Part shown: one piece after another, positions 45,408 to 55,613 of the stretch | Layout: each line of letters opens with the position of its first letter | Position numbering within the stretch: the stretch's first letter is position 1 | Origin: Paraburkholderia fungorum | Lineage (GTDB): Bacteria > Pseudomonadota > Gammaproteobacteria > Burkholderiales > Burkholderiaceae | Direction: 5' to 3' | Assembly: GCF_900099835.1 (NCBI RefSeq) | Contig: NZ_FNKP01000001.1 | Span: forward strand, 3,286,001-3,350,000 | DNA: 64,000 nt | Position numbers and translations under genes: made by a program | The notes under the pieces: model-generated | Databases searched by the model: none | Seen by the model: the letters and a program-made list of their open reading frames with translations, nothing else | What the model was told of the DNA's origin: nothing

Positions 45408-46715
45408 ATGAACGACGTTTCCCAGTCGACGGTGATTCTGAAACCCGCATCGGCCCGCCAGGCATTCGATTTCGACGTGACGATTGTCGGCGCCGGTCCG
45501 GTGGGGCTGGCGCTGGCCGGCTGGCTCGCGCGCCGCAGCGTGACGCGAGAGCTGAAGATCGCGCTGATCGACGCACGCGAGCCGGAAGATTCGATCGCCG
45601 ATCCGCGGGCAATCGCCGTGTCGCAAGGCAGCCGGATGATTCTGGAGCCGCTGCGCTGGCCCGCCGACGCTACCGCGATCCAGCGCATTCACGTTTCGCA
45701 GCGTGGTCACTTTGGCCGCACGCTGATCGATCACAGCGAGCATGGCCTGCCTGCGCTCGGCTATGTGCTGCGCTACGGGTCGATCGTGCACGGGCTCGCC
45801 GAGGCTGTACACGCAAGCCCGGTGCACTGGTTCCGCTCGACGTCGGCGTCCACGCCGGTCCAGGAGGACGACGGCGTCACGCTGCCGATCGAAACCGCCG
45901 GCGTCACGCGTCGGCTGCGGACGCGGATTCTGGTGAATGCGGAAGGCGGCCTGTTCGGCGATCAGAAGTCGGGCAAGCGGAGCGCACACGGCGCCGATGA
46001 TGCCGACAACGGCAAGGACACCGACGCCGACGCGATCGCCGACAAGAACGCCCGTAGCACGAAGCCAACCACCGGCGCCCGCGACTACGGCCAAACCGCG
46101 CTGGTCGGCACCGTCACCGTTTCGGCGCCGCAGCCGCATGTCGCGTGGGAGCGCTTCACGTCGCAAGGTCCGATCGCGTTGCTGCCGATGGGCGGCGTGC
46201 GCGGGGCGGATTACGCGCTGGTCTGGTGCTGCGCGCCCGACGAAGCCGCGCGCCGCTCGCAACTCTCCGACGACGAATTCCTGCGCGAACTCGGCGCAGC
46301 ATTCGGCGACCGCATGGGCCGCTTCACGCAGATTCGCGGCCGCGCGTCGTTCCCATTGGGGCTGAACGCGGTCGATACGCTGGTGAACGGCCACATCGTC
46401 GCCATCGGCAATGCGGCGCAGACGCTGCATCCGGTGGCGGGTCAGGGCCTCAATCTGGGTTTGCGCGATGCGCATGCGCTGGCCGACGCGTTGTCGGCGG
46501 AAGGCCCCACGCCGGTTGCGCTCGCCACGTTCGCCCAACGCCGTGCGCTCGACCGCCGCATGACGATCGGCGCCACCGACACGCTCGCGCGCCTCTTCAC
46601 GGTCGATTCGACCCCGCTCGCGATCATGCGCGGCCTGGCGCTCACCGCGCTCGAATTCGTGCCGCCCGTGAAAACCGCGCTCGCCCGCCAGATGATGTTC
46701 GGCCAACGTCGCTGA
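45408..46715 (+). CDS. ubiH: FAD-dependent ubiquinone biosynthesis hydroxylase, UbiH/UbiF family
   Basis: 435-residue flavoprotein monooxygenase. The FAD motif FDVTIVGAGPVGLALAGWLARR is at residues 20-42 and the second FAD signature GHIVAIGNAAQTLHPVAGQGLNLGLRDA near residue 330-355. Position after pepP suits UbiH (C-6 hydroxylation), though a paralogue cannot be excluded. Residues ~186-226 form a hydrophilic Asp/Lys/Ala-rich insertion not usual in the family. Confidence 0.9.
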   Translation: MNDVSQSTVILKPASARQAFDFDVTIVGAGPVGLALAGWLARRSVTRELKIALIDAREPEDSIADPRAIAVSQGSRMILEPLRWPADATAIQRIHVSQRGHFGRTLIDHSEHGLPALGYVLRYGSIVHGLAEAVHASPVHWFRSTSASTPVQEDDGVTLPIETAGVTRRLRTRILVNAEGGLFGDQKSGKRSAHGADDADNGKDTDADAIADKNARSTKPTTGARDYGQTALVGTVTVSAPQPHVAWERFTSQGPIALLPMGGVRGADYALVWCCAPDEAARRSQLSDDEFLRELGAAFGDRMGRFTQIRGRASFPLGLNAVDTLVNGHIVAIGNAAQTLHPVAGQGLNLGLRDAHALADALSAEGPTPVALATFAQRRALDRRMTIGATDTLARLFTVDSTPLAIMRGLALTALEFVPPVKTALARQMMFGQRR

Positions 46716-46784
46716 ACACGCCGTCCGCGCTCGCGGCGCTGCCTTTTTAAGCAGCCAGAAGAAAGCTCCGCGAGCGCCGCCAAC

Positions 46785-46810
46785 TCTATGAAATCGGCCA
46801 CTTTCATAGA
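46785..46810. promoter_or_regulatory. 26-bp inverted repeat upstream of dusB-fis
   Basis: TCTATGAAA-N8-TTTCATAGA (46785-46793, 46802-46810) is a perfect 9-bp dyad with an 8-bp spacer. It lies 134 bp before dusB and 70 bp after the ubiH stop. It has no T run, so an operator is more likely than a terminator. Confidence 0.55.
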
Positions 46811-46943
46811 AGATTTAATGAGTTACGACCGACTCAAGTCCGATGCCGGCTAGCTGTTAACGCTAAAATAGCGGTTTTCCCTCGCATTTCGCGGTTCTCC
46901 GATTGTCAAAAAATCGACGGTCGGTTACGCGCGCGTCCACGTC

Positions 46944-48005
46944 ATGCCCACTCTCGGCTCCCACAATCTGCGTAATAACCTGTTCGTCGCGCCCATGGCC
47001 GGCGTGACCGACCGTCCGTTCCGGCAACTGTGCAAACGGCTGGGCGCGGGCTATGCGGTATCGGAAATGGTCGCGTCGAACGCACAATTGTGGAAAAGCG
47101 AAAAGACCATGCGCCGCGCGAATCACACCGGCGAGGTCGAGCCGATTTCCGTGCAGATCGCCGGCGCCGATCCGGCGATGATGGCCGAAGCGGCCCGCTA
47201 CAACGTGGCGAACGGCGCGCAGATCATCGACATCAACATGGGTTGTCCAGCCAAGAAGGTCTGCAACGTGGCGGCGGGTTCCGCGCTGCTGCAGAACGAG
47301 CCGCTGGTGCAGCGCATCGTCGAGGCGGTAGTCGGCGCGGTGGGCGTCGGGCCCGACGCGGTGCCCGTCACGCTGAAAATCCGCACCGGCTGGGACCGCG
47401 ACAACAAAAATGCGCTTTCAGTCGCGCATCTGGCCGAAAACGCCGGCATTTCGATGCTGACCGTGCACGGCCGTACGCGCGCCGACCTGTACAAGGGCGA
47501 CGCGGAATACGAGACCATCGCCGCCGTGAAAGCGTCGGTGCGCATTCCGGTCGTCGCCAACGGCGACATTACGTCGCCGCAAAAGGCCCGCGACGTGCTG
47601 GCCGCCACCGGCGCCGACGCGATCATGATCGGCCGCGCCGCGCAGGGCCGCCCGTGGCTGTTCCGCGAGATCGAATATTTCCTGCAAACGGGCGAGTTGC
47701 TGCCGCCGCCGCGCATCGACGAAATCCAGCAGGTCATGAACGAGCATCTCGAAGATCACTACGAGTTCTACGGGGAATTTACGGGCGTTCGCACTGCGCG
47801 TAAGCACATCGGCTGGTACACTCGCGGCCTTTCTGGCGCCAATGTGTTCCGGCATCGCATGAATACGCTGGACACCACGCGCGAACAACTCCTCGCCGTC
47901 AACGAGTTCTTTGACGCACAAAAGGCGATCTCAGACCGCCTCGTCTACGTCGACGAATCGCTCGACCAAACGGGCGAGGACCCAACCGACAAACTAGCAG
48001 CATGA
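46944..48005 (+). CDS. dusB: tRNA-dihydrouridine synthase B
   Basis: 353-residue FMN enzyme reducing uridine in the tRNA D loop. MAGVTDRPFRQLCKRLGAGY binds FMN; the catalytic Cys lies in NMGCPAKKVCNVAAGSALL; TVHGRTRADLYKG and GRAAQGRPWLF are family blocks. It overlaps fis by four bases (ATGA), the classic dusB-fis operon. Confidence 0.97.
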   Translation: MPTLGSHNLRNNLFVAPMAGVTDRPFRQLCKRLGAGYAVSEMVASNAQLWKSEKTMRRANHTGEVEPISVQIAGADPAMMAEAARYNVANGAQIIDINMGCPAKKVCNVAAGSALLQNEPLVQRIVEAVVGAVGVGPDAVPVTLKIRTGWDRDNKNALSVAHLAENAGISMLTVHGRTRADLYKGDAEYETIAAVKASVRIPVVANGDITSPQKARDVLAATGADAIMIGRAAQGRPWLFREIEYFLQTGELLPPPRIDEIQQVMNEHLEDHYEFYGEFTGVRTARKHIGWYTRGLSGANVFRHRMNTLDTTREQLLAVNEFFDAQKAISDRLVYVDESLDQTGEDPTDKLAA

Positions 48006-48235
48006 GCAAGAACAATATCGAACAATCTGTCCGCGACAGCCTGGGAATCTATTTCCAGGATCTCGACGGCTCGAATCCGCATGACGTCTACGACATGGTT
48101 ATTTCATGCGTAGAAAAACCCCTGCTCGAAGTGGTGCTCGAGCAGGCCGGCGGCAATCAGTCGCTGGCCGCCGAGTATCTCGGCATCAACCGCAATACGC
48201 TGCGCAAGAAGCTGCAACAGCACGGTTTGTTGTAG
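48002..48235 (+). CDS. fis: DNA-binding protein Fis
   Basis: 77-residue nucleoid protein. The C-terminal helix-turn-helix [31 protein letters not shown] is nearly identical to E. coli Fis; the N-terminal beta-hairpin arm is shorter (98 residues in E. coli), as usual in betaproteobacteria. Translationally coupled to dusB. Confidence 0.97.
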   Translation: MSKNNIEQSVRDSLGIYFQDLDGSNPHDVYDMVISCVEKPLLEVVLEQAGGNQSLAAEYLGINRNTLRKKLQQHGLL

Positions 48236-48281
48236 TTTTTCGGCGCCCCGCCACGATTTTCTTCGGCTTTTCGTCTTCATC

Positions 48282-49847
48282 ATGATCAAGCAAGCGCTCA
48301 TCTCCGTTTCCGACAAGTCAGGCATCGTCGACTTCGCCAAGTCGCTGTCGGACCTCGGCATCAAGATCCTGTCGACCGGCGGCACCGCGAAACTGCTCGC
48401 GGACGCAGGCCTCTCCGTCACCGAAGTCGCCGACTACACGGGCTTCCCGGAAATGCTCGACGGGCGCGTGAAAACGCTGCATCCGAAGGTGCACGGCGGC
48501 ATTCTTGCCCGCCGCGACCTGCCGGAACACATGGCAGCGCTTGAAAAGCACGACATTCCGACCATCGACCTGCTGGTCGTGAATCTGTACCCGTTCGTGC
48601 AGACCGTGTCGAAAGAAGAATGCTCGCTCGAAGACGCCATCGAGAACATCGACATTGGCGGCCCGACCATGCTGCGCTCGGCGGCGAAGAATCACCGCGA
48701 CGTGACCGTCGTGGTCGATCCGGCCGACTACGCAGTCGTGCTCGACGAAATGCGCGCGAACGCCAACGCGGTGTCGTACAAGACGAATTTCCGTCTGGCC
48801 ACCAAGGTGTACGCGCACACCGCGCAGTACGACGGCGCGATCACCAACTACCTGACGAGCCTGACCGACGAACTGCAGCACTCGTCGCGCAACACGTATC
48901 CGGCCACGTTCAACCTCGCTTTCGACAAGGTGCAGGATCTGCGCTACGGCGAAAACCCGCACCAAAGCGCCGCGTTCTATCGCGACCTGAGCGTGCCGGC
49001 CGGCGCACTGGCGAACTACAACCAGTTGCAGGGCAAGGAACTGTCGTACAACAACATCGCCGATTCCGACGCAGCGTGGGAATGCGTGAAGACTTTCGAC
49101 GTGCCGGCCTGCGTGATCGTCAAGCATGCGAATCCGTGCGGCGTGGCAGTGGGCGCGGACGCGAACGAAGCGTATTCGAAGGCGTTCCAGACCGATCCGA
49201 CCTCGGCGTTCGGCGGCATCATCGCGTTCAACCGCGAAGTGGATGCGGCGGCGGCGCAAGCGGTGGCGAAGCAGTTTGTCGAAGTGCTGATCGCGCCGTC
49301 GTTCAGCGCTGAAGCGCGTCAGGTGTTCGCGGCCAAGCAGAACGTGCGTCTGCTGGAAATCGCGCTGGGCGAAGGCCACAACGCGTTCGATCTGAAGCGT
49401 GTTGGCGGCGGCCTGCTGGTTCAATCGCTCGATTCGAAGAACGTGCAGCCGGACGAATTGCGTGTCGTGACGAAGCGTCAGCCGACGGCAAAAGAAATGG
49501 ACGACCTGCTGTTTGCATGGCGCGTGGCGAAGTACGTGAAGTCGAATGCGATCGTGTTCTGCGCGAACGGCATGACGCTTGGCGTCGGCGCGGGTCAGAT
49601 GAGCCGCGTGGATTCGGCTCGTATCGCGAGCATCAAGGCGCAGAACGCTGGCTTGACGCTGGCGGGTTCGGCGGTGGCGTCGGACGCGTTCTTCCCGTTC
49701 CGTGACGGTCTCGACGTGGTTGTTGCCGCGGGCGCGACGTGCGTGATTCAGCCGGGCGGCTCGATGCGCGACGACGAAGTGATCGGCGCCGCGGACGAGC
49801 ACAACATCGCGATGGTGTTGACCGGCGTGCGGCACTTCCGGCATTGA
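48282..49847 (+). CDS. purH: Bifunctional AICAR transformylase / IMP cyclohydrolase
   Basis: 521-residue enzyme for the last two steps of IMP synthesis. The N-terminal MGS-like cyclohydrolase domain ([44 protein letters not shown]) is followed by the AICARFT domain with [17 protein letters not shown] 48282 has no strong Shine-Dalgarno sequence. It follows fis by 46 bp and ends at a strong terminator. Confidence 0.97.
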   Translation: MIKQALISVSDKSGIVDFAKSLSDLGIKILSTGGTAKLLADAGLSVTEVADYTGFPEMLDGRVKTLHPKVHGGILARRDLPEHMAALEKHDIPTIDLLVVNLYPFVQTVSKEECSLEDAIENIDIGGPTMLRSAAKNHRDVTVVVDPADYAVVLDEMRANANAVSYKTNFRLATKVYAHTAQYDGAITNYLTSLTDELQHSSRNTYPATFNLAFDKVQDLRYGENPHQSAAFYRDLSVPAGALANYNQLQGKELSYNNIADSDAAWECVKTFDVPACVIVKHANPCGVAVGADANEAYSKAFQTDPTSAFGGIIAFNREVDAAAAQAVAKQFVEVLIAPSFSAEARQVFAAKQNVRLLEIALGEGHNAFDLKRVGGGLLVQSLDSKNVQPDELRVVTKRQPTAKEMDDLLFAWRVAKYVKSNAIVFCANGMTLGVGAGQMSRVDSARIASIKAQNAGLTLAGSAVASDAFFPFRDGLDVVVAAGATCVIQPGGSMRDDEVIGAADEHNIAMVLTGVRHFRH

Positions 49848-49910
49848 GATTGGGTCTCGGTGACGGCTGCCTGATTTTTCAGGTAGCGCTGCCGGACCAA
49901 AACACGAAGA

Positions 49911-49950
49911 AAAACAGCCCGATGGAGTTTTCCATCGGGCTGTTTTTTTT
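49911..49950 (+). terminator. Intrinsic terminator of purH
   Basis: AAAACAGCCCGATGGA (49911-49926) pairs with TCCATCGGGCTGTTTT (49931-49946), loop GTTT, with further T. Confidence 0.95.
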
Positions 49951-50136
49951 GATGGGATGCTTTTGAGGAAGCGAGAGCCGGCTAGCTGGTGATTTGCTCC
50001 GGCTAACTGGCCACCGTCGCGGCAGTGACAGTGGCTGGGGCAGCGGCAGTGGCACGGGTCAGTTAGTTGCGATGGCCCGGCTAAGGCGGTTAGTTGCAAC
50101 ATCGACGCTCATCGCAGCTTGAATACGCGCGCACCA

Positions 50137-50379
50137 TCAATCATCATCCGGCTCCTTCCTCGCGTAGCCGTTTTTCACCTCCCGATGCTGACTGATATAC
50201 GTGCCCAGCCCTCTCCCGCGCAACGCGAGACGCTTCAGCACAGCGACATGCTGCGCGCCGATCCCCTCCTCCGTGTACCAATACACGACACCCGGCCTGA
50301 AGCGAACCGCGACGAAATCATCGCCAATTTCATATGCGTCGACGCCTGAGTCGCCGCTGAGATCCCGATAGCGCTTCAT
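50137..50379 (-). CDS. Small conserved-looking protein, unknown function
   Basis: 80-residue protein, MKRYRDLSGDSGVDAYEIGD..., with a compact alternating pattern FVAVRFRPGVVYWYTEEGIG and LALRGRGLGTYISQH. Not assigned to a family; it may be a small beta-alpha domain. GGGGGA precedes ATG 50379. The tail is acidic (EPDDD). Confidence 0.7.
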   Translation of the reverse strand: MKRYRDLSGDSGVDAYEIGDDFVAVRFRPGVVYWYTEEGIGAQHVAVLKRLALRGRGLGTYISQHREVKNGYARKEPDDD

Positions 50380-50505
50380 CTGCGATCCCCCTGACCATGC
50401 GCGCAGCAGTTTTTATTCCGCCGACAACGCTTAACGCCGTCCGTCATCTGGCGCGTTCGTTGTAGTATCGCAAGCACCTTGTTTTTACTGCATTCGCAGC
50501 ATTTC

Positions 50506-51048
50506 ATGAGAATTCTCGGCATCGACCCCGGCTTGCGCGTCACTGGCTTCGGCGTGATCGATCAAAGCGGCCACAAGCTCAGTTACGTCGCGAGCGGCAT
50601 CATCAAAACTGCCGACGCCGATCTGCCCTCACGCCTGGGCACTATTTTCGACGGCATATCAACGTTGGTCCGCCAGCATTCGCCGGATCAATCGGCGATC
50701 GAAAAAGTGTTCGTCAACGTCAATCCGCAGTCCACGTTGCTGCTCGGCCAGGCGCGCGGCGCGGCGATCTGCGGACTGGTGGCGGGCGGCGTGCCGGTCG
50801 CCGAATACACCGCGCTGCAATTGAAGCAGGCCGTGGTGGGCTACGGCCGCGCGACCAAAGAGCAGATGCAGCAGATGGTGGTGCGGCTGCTCAATCTCTC
50901 AGGCGTCCCCAGCACCGACGCCGCCGACGCGCTCGGCATGGCTATCTGCCATGCGCACGGAGGCACGACCCTGAGCACGCTGGGAGGAATTGCGCCTTCG
51001 CTGGCGAAGAAGGGATTGCGCGTGCGGCGCGGGCGTCTGGTCGGATAA
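50506..51048 (+). CDS. ruvC: Holliday junction resolvase RuvC
   Basis: 180-residue endonuclease cutting Holliday junctions. Catalytic acids Asp7, Glu66, Asp138 and Asp141 match E. coli exactly in position. ATG 50506 begins [16 protein letters not shown]. Acts with RuvAB, encoded just downstream but separated by a minus-strand LysE gene. Confidence 0.97.
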   Translation: MRILGIDPGLRVTGFGVIDQSGHKLSYVASGIIKTADADLPSRLGTIFDGISTLVRQHSPDQSAIEKVFVNVNPQSTLLLGQARGAAICGLVAGGVPVAEYTALQLKQAVVGYGRATKEQMQQMVVRLLNLSGVPSTDAADALGMAICHAHGGTTLSTLGGIAPSLAKKGLRVRRGRLVG

Positions 51049-51058
51049 CTCGGCGTTA

Positions 51059-51691
51059 TCAGTTGCGGCTCGCAAGCGCCAGGCGGCAAGCGAGTCCCGC
51101 AAACACAGTGCCCAGCACATATTGCGGCGCTCGCGACGGCCGCCGCCCTGCCGACAAAGTGCGGCTCAATTTGCTCGCCATCAGAATTACGGTGCCGTTC
51201 ACGCAGAATCCGATCAGATTCAGCACGGTCGCCAGCATCATGATCTGCAACGCGACGGACCCCGCCTCTGGTCGCACGAATTGCGGAAACAGCGCGAGCA
51301 CGAAGAGCGCCATTTTCGGATTCAGCAGATTCGTGAAGAGGCCCTGCCGGAAGATCCGGCCAACCGGATACCGCTTCATCGACGCATCCGGCGACAGCAC
51401 CGTGCGTTGCGCTCGAATCGTTTTCCACGCGAGATACAGCAGATACGCGGCACCCGCAAAACGCACGACGTCGTACGCCAACGGCACGGCGAGAAAGAGT
51501 TGCGACAGACCGAACGCCGCTGCCAACGCGTGGCAGTAAGTGCCAGCCTGAATGCCCGCCAGCGACGCAAAGCCCGCCGACCGCCCCTGACTCACACTGC
51601 GCGACGCAATCAGCAACATGTCGGGACCGGGCGTAACGGTCAACGCGAGGCACGCGCCGGCAAACAGCGCGAGAGTGGTGAGGCTCAGCAT
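51059..51691 (-). CDS. LysE-family amino-acid exporter
   Basis: 210-residue six-helix protein of the LysE/RhtB family: LALTVTPGPDMLLIASRSVSQGRSAGFASLAGIQAGTYCH with the conserved PGPD, and GLFTNLLNPKMALFVLALFPQFV. Probably exports an amino acid or homoserine-type compound. ATG 51691 has AGGAG 6 bp before it. It is placed between ruvC and ruvA on the opposite strand and splits that cluster. Confidence 0.93.
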   Translation of the reverse strand: MLSLTTLALFAGACLALTVTPGPDMLLIASRSVSQGRSAGFASLAGIQAGTYCHALAAAFGLSQLFLAVPLAYDVVRFAGAAYLLYLAWKTIRAQRTVLSPDASMKRYPVGRIFRQGLFTNLLNPKMALFVLALFPQFVRPEAGSVALQIMMLATVLNLIGFCVNGTVILMASKLSRTLSAGRRPSRAPQYVLGTVFAGLACRLALASRN

Positions 51692-51839
51692 GGAAGCTCC
51701 TTCTGGATGAATGGGTCGAGAACCCGCCAAAAGGGACCTCAGTCTATGGTCCCGATATGCGGCGGTCAACGCAATTTCGGCCGCCGCGCCGCTCATTGGC
51801 TGCGCTACACTCGCCCTTTCTTTTGAGATTGAATTCGCC

Positions 51840-52421
51840 ATGATCGGTCGCATTGCCGGCGTTCTGCTGGAAAAAAACCCGCCGCATCTGCTCGTCGACT
51901 GCAACGGTATCGGTTACGAAGTCGATGTGCCGATGAGCACGTTCTACAACCTGCCCTCCACCGGCGAACGCATCGTCCTGCTCACACAGATGATCGTGCG
52001 CGAAGACGCGCATCTGCTATACGGCTTCGGCACCGCCGACGAACGGGCGACCTTCCGCGAACTGCTGAAAATCTCCGGCATTGGCGCACGCATGGCGCTC
52101 GCGGTGCTGTCGGGCATGAGCGTGCACGAACTCGCGCAGACCGTCACGATTCAGGACGCGGCGCGCCTGACTCGCGTGCCTGGCATCGGCAAGAAGACGG
52201 CGGAGCGGCTGCTCCTCGAACTGAAGGGCAAGCTCGGCGCCGACCTGGGCGCGATGGCGGGCGCGGCGTCGGCATCCGACCATGCTTCCGATATCCTGAA
52301 CGCATTGCTCGCATTGGGTTACTCCGAAAAAGAAGCGTTGGCCGCGGTCAAGAACGTGCCTGCCGGTACCGGGATTTCCGAGGGCATCAAGCTGGCATTG
52401 AAGGCGTTGTCGAAGGGTTGA
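51840..52421 (+). CDS. ruvA: Holliday junction branch-migration protein RuvA
   Basis: 193-residue junction-binding subunit. N-terminal OB fold ([20 protein letters not shown]), two helix-hairpin-helix motifs ([39 protein letters not shown]) and C-terminal RuvB-binding domain III ([22 protein letters not shown]). No LexA box is visible upstream. Followed by ruvB after 130 bp. Confidence 0.97.
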   Translation: MIGRIAGVLLEKNPPHLLVDCNGIGYEVDVPMSTFYNLPSTGERIVLLTQMIVREDAHLLYGFGTADERATFRELLKISGIGARMALAVLSGMSVHELAQTVTIQDAARLTRVPGIGKKTAERLLLELKGKLGADLGAMAGAASASDHASDILNALLALGYSEKEALAAVKNVPAGTGISEGIKLALKALSKG

Positions 52422-52551
52422 AGCGAGCGCCGCAAGGCTCATTGCATGAACGTTCGGGCGGCGTGAATAAAGCTTCCCACAAGCCTCGTCCGAACGCACC
52501 CTGGCCATTCGGCCGGGTTTCGCCACGGACGGCGCGCGGTACAATGAACCC

Positions 52552-53616
52552 ATGATCGAAACCGACAAACTCGCCGCTGAGCGCATCATCGCGGCCACGC
52601 CCGTGTCATCGAACGAAGAAGCGTTCGAGCGCGCGTTGCGCCCGCGTCAGCTCGAAGAATATGTCGGGCAGGAAAAAGTGCGCGGCCAGCTCGAAATCTT
52701 CATCGAGGCCGCCAAACGCCGTTCAGAATCGCTCGACCACGTGTTGCTGTTCGGGCCGCCGGGGTTGGGCAAAACCACGCTCGCGCACATCATCGCGCGT
52801 GAGATGGGGGTCAATCTACGGCAAACCTCCGGGCCGGTGCTCGAACGCGCGGGCGACCTCGCCGCGCTGCTGACCAACCTCGAAGCAAACGACGTTCTTT
52901 TCATCGACGAAATCCATCGGCTCTCGCCGGTCGTCGAAGAAATTCTGTACCCGGCGCTCGAGGACTATCAGATCGACATCATGATCGGTGAAGGACCGGC
53001 CGCGCGCAGCGTGAAGCTCGATCTGCAACCGTTCACGCTGGTCGGCGCAACGACGCGCGCGGGCATGCTGACCAATCCGCTGCGCGACCGCTTCGGTATC
53101 GTCGCGCGGCTCGAGTTCTATAACTCCGAAGAACTGGCTCGCATCGTCACGCGGTCGGCTTCGCTGCTGAACGCGCAGATTCATCCGGACGGCGCGTTCG
53201 AAATCGCCAAGCGTGCACGCGGCACGCCGCGTATCGCGAACCGCCTGCTACGTCGCGTGCGCGATTTCGCCGAAGTGAAAGCCGACGGCAACATCACCGC
53301 GCAGGTGGCCGACGCGGCGCTCAAAATGCTCGACGTCGACGGCGTCGGCTTCGACCTGATGGACCGAAAGCTGCTCGAAGCGATCCTGCACAAGTTCGAC
53401 GGCGGCCCGGTCGGTGTCGACAACCTGGCGGCGGCAATCGGCGAAGAACGCGACACGATCGAAGACGTGCTCGAACCGTATCTGATCCAGCAAGGTTTCC
53501 TGCAACGTACGCCGCGCGGCCGCGTCGCCACGCTGCTGACCTACCGGCATTTCGGCCTCTCCGCGCCGGATTCATCGAGCGCGCTGCCAGGCATCTGGGA
53601 CTCGGCCGCGAAGTGA
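52552..53616 (+). CDS. ruvB: Holliday junction DNA helicase RuvB
   Basis: 354-residue AAA+ motor for branch migration. Walker [10 protein letters not shown], Walker [10 protein letters not shown], sensor segment [19 protein letters not shown] and arginine-finger region [20 protein letters not shown] are present. ATG 52552. Followed 27 bp later by a DUF2236 gene. Confidence 0.98.
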   Translation: MIETDKLAAERIIAATPVSSNEEAFERALRPRQLEEYVGQEKVRGQLEIFIEAAKRRSESLDHVLLFGPPGLGKTTLAHIIAREMGVNLRQTSGPVLERAGDLAALLTNLEANDVLFIDEIHRLSPVVEEILYPALEDYQIDIMIGEGPAARSVKLDLQPFTLVGATTRAGMLTNPLRDRFGIVARLEFYNSEELARIVTRSASLLNAQIHPDGAFEIAKRARGTPRIANRLLRRVRDFAEVKADGNITAQVADAALKMLDVDGVGFDLMDRKLLEAILHKFDGGPVGVDNLAAAIGEERDTIEDVLEPYLIQQGFLQRTPRGRVATLLTYRHFGLSAPDSSSALPGIWDSAAK

Positions 53617-53643
53617 TACAGGCGTAGCGCGAGGCCGATCAGG

Positions 53644-54585
53644 ATGTCCGACCAGACCAGTCAATCCGGCTCGCCCAACGGCATCGCACAATTGCTCACG
53701 CGCCGCCTGCGCGCGAAACTCGCCGCCGGTGTCACGCATCTGACGAGCGGCAGCGGCCCCGTACTCGACTACTCGTCGCCGCCAGGAGATCCCGGTCTGT
53801 TCGGCCCCGACTCCGTGTGCTGGAAAGTCCACGCCGATTTCACATCGATGATGACCGGCGGAATCAGCGCGCTGCTGCTTCAGGCCTTGCACCCCGTGGC
53901 GCTCGCCGGTGTGTGGGATCACTCCACGTTCCGCACCGATATTCTCGGGCGCTTGCGCCGCACCGCTACGTTTATCGCGGGGACGACTTACGGCAACCGG
54001 CACGATGCGCTCGCGCTGATAGAACGCGTGAAGCGCATTCATCTCGGCGTGACCGGCGTCGCGCCCGACGGCCGTCCTTATCGTGCCAGCGAGCCCGCGC
54101 TGTTGACGTGGGTGCATGTCGCTGAAGTGTCGAGTTTCATGACCGCTCACTTGCGCTACGTGAACCCGCAACTGCCGGTTGCCGCGCAAGACCAGTATTT
54201 CGCGGAAACAGCGCGCATCGCCGAAATGCTCGGTGCTTCGGATATTCCCCGCTCGCGCGCTGAGATCGACGCATACCTGCTGGCCATGCAGCCCGAGCTG
54301 GTCGCGAGCGGGCGTACTCGCGAACTCGTCAGGATTCTGATGAACGCACCGGCTCCAAGCATTTCCATGCGGCCTGCGGGCGTGTTGATGCTCAATGCCG
54401 GTGTCGATCTTCTGCCGGACTGGGCGCAAAACATGTTGGGATTCGAGCGTTACGCAGCGGTTCGTCGTGCGTTGACGCGGCCGGGGGTTAGGCTTGTCGC
54501 GCCGATAATTCGCTGGGCGCTGGTGAATGGCGTGTCCAAGCGGGCGCGTCGGCGGGTTGCGGCTGGGGCAAAGGAAGCTGATTGA
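53644..54585 (+). CDS. DUF2236 / MpaB-type oxygenase family protein
   Basis: 313-residue protein of the oxygenase MpaB family. CWKVHADFTSMMTGGISALLLQALHPVALAGVWDHSTFRTD includes the conserved His of the putative haem or metal site; TWVHVAEVSSFMTAHLRYV supplies another. Members include latex-clearing protein relatives and fungal MpaB; the substrate here is unknown. Position just after ruvB suggests co-transcription without functional link. Confidence 0.85.
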   Translation: MSDQTSQSGSPNGIAQLLTRRLRAKLAAGVTHLTSGSGPVLDYSSPPGDPGLFGPDSVCWKVHADFTSMMTGGISALLLQALHPVALAGVWDHSTFRTDILGRLRRTATFIAGTTYGNRHDALALIERVKRIHLGVTGVAPDGRPYRASEPALLTWVHVAEVSSFMTAHLRYVNPQLPVAAQDQYFAETARIAEMLGASDIPRSRAEIDAYLLAMQPELVASGRTRELVRILMNAPAPSISMRPAGVLMLNAGVDLLPDWAQNMLGFERYAAVRRALTRPGVRLVAPIIRWALVNGVSKRARRRVAAGAKEAD

Positions 54586-54781
54586 TGCGAGTTCACGGCT
54601 GGCCGGAAGCGTAGGCTTTGAGCTTGCGGCCTTGGTGACCTATGAGATGTGCGACAACCGCAAATGGAGCGCGCGGCCTAAGCGCAACCGGCCGAACCCG
54701 CTACCGTAAGTCTCTACGCAAGCTGCTCAACGTCTAACGGCAAACGCGCCCCCAACCTCGAAACTCAAACCCACGCTTCGG

Positions 54782-55456
54782 TCAGAGCCCCGGCTCCGAC
54801 ACTTTCTTCCTGAATCCATCGTCCGCGCCCGGTGCGTCGAGATGCGAGACATCGCCCCACGAAACAATGCTCGCGTGGCCGTCATCGAAATCCACGATAT
54901 TCACGCTCGTATTCAGCAGCGGGTAATCGCGCGGAGCATCGAGCGGCAATTGGCACGCAAACCGGCGCACGCAATCAAGCACGCCGCCATGCGCAACGCA
55001 CGCAATCCGACCGCCGGGGTGCGCCGCGATCAGAGGCTCGATTGCATGCACCACGCGATGATAAAACGCGCGCTGCGACTCGCCTTCGGGCGGGCCAAAG
55101 CCAGGGTCGCGGGTTTGCCAGTGTGCGTATTCGTCGGGAAAACGCAGCGCGATCTCGTCGCTGTCATGGCCCTGGAACGCGCCGTAATTGCGTTCGCGCA
55201 GACCTTCGCGAAGTTGCAGCGTCAAGCCGAGCGCATCGGCGATGGGCTGCGCAGTTTGTTGCGCGCGTTGCAGATCGCTCGAATAGATCGCGTCGAGCCG
55301 CGCGCCCTGCTTCGCCTCGTCAGCGATACGGCGTGCGAGGCGCTGCGCCTGCTCCACGCCGGTCGTCGCCAAGGGAATATCGATGTGACCTTGAATGCGC
55401 TTGATGCGGTTCCAGTCGGTTTCGCCGTGCCGGATGAACAGAATCTGCGTAGTCAT
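54782..55456 (-). CDS. Histidine phosphatase family protein (phosphoglycerate mutase-like)
   Basis: 224-residue enzyme with the phosphohistidine motif LFIRHGETDWNR near the N-terminus, SDLQRAQQTAQPIA, RERNYGAFQGHD and the second catalytic His in CVAHGGVLD. Could be a cofactor-dependent mutase or, more likely, a phosphatase of the GpmB/CobC group. ATG 55456 opens the fold; no strong ribosome site is seen. Downstream of dtd with a 157-bp gap. Confidence 0.88.
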   Translation of the reverse strand: MTTQILFIRHGETDWNRIKRIQGHIDIPLATTGVEQAQRLARRIADEAKQGARLDAIYSSDLQRAQQTAQPIADALGLTLQLREGLRERNYGAFQGHDSDEIALRFPDEYAHWQTRDPGFGPPEGESQRAFYHRVVHAIEPLIAAHPGGRIACVAHGGVLDCVRRFACQLPLDAPRDYPLLNTSVNIVDFDDGHASIVSWGDVSHLDAPGADDGFRKKVSEPGL

Positions 55457-55613
55457 GAGATGGAAGTGGGCGCCGTTCGCCGGTTGCTGGACCATCTGGT
55501 CCGAGCCGCTATTGTCGCAAAAAGCGGCTGGAGGGTTGATGTGCGCGCGATAGTGCACATCGGGAGACAGCAAACGAAACGCGCTTCGATACAACGGGAA
55601 GCCGAGGTAAAAC

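Noticed and set aside
48318..50102. 594-codon open frame antisense to purH
   Set aside because: Same low-sense composition (Arg, His, Val) and fully covered by purH, whose domains are unmistakable.
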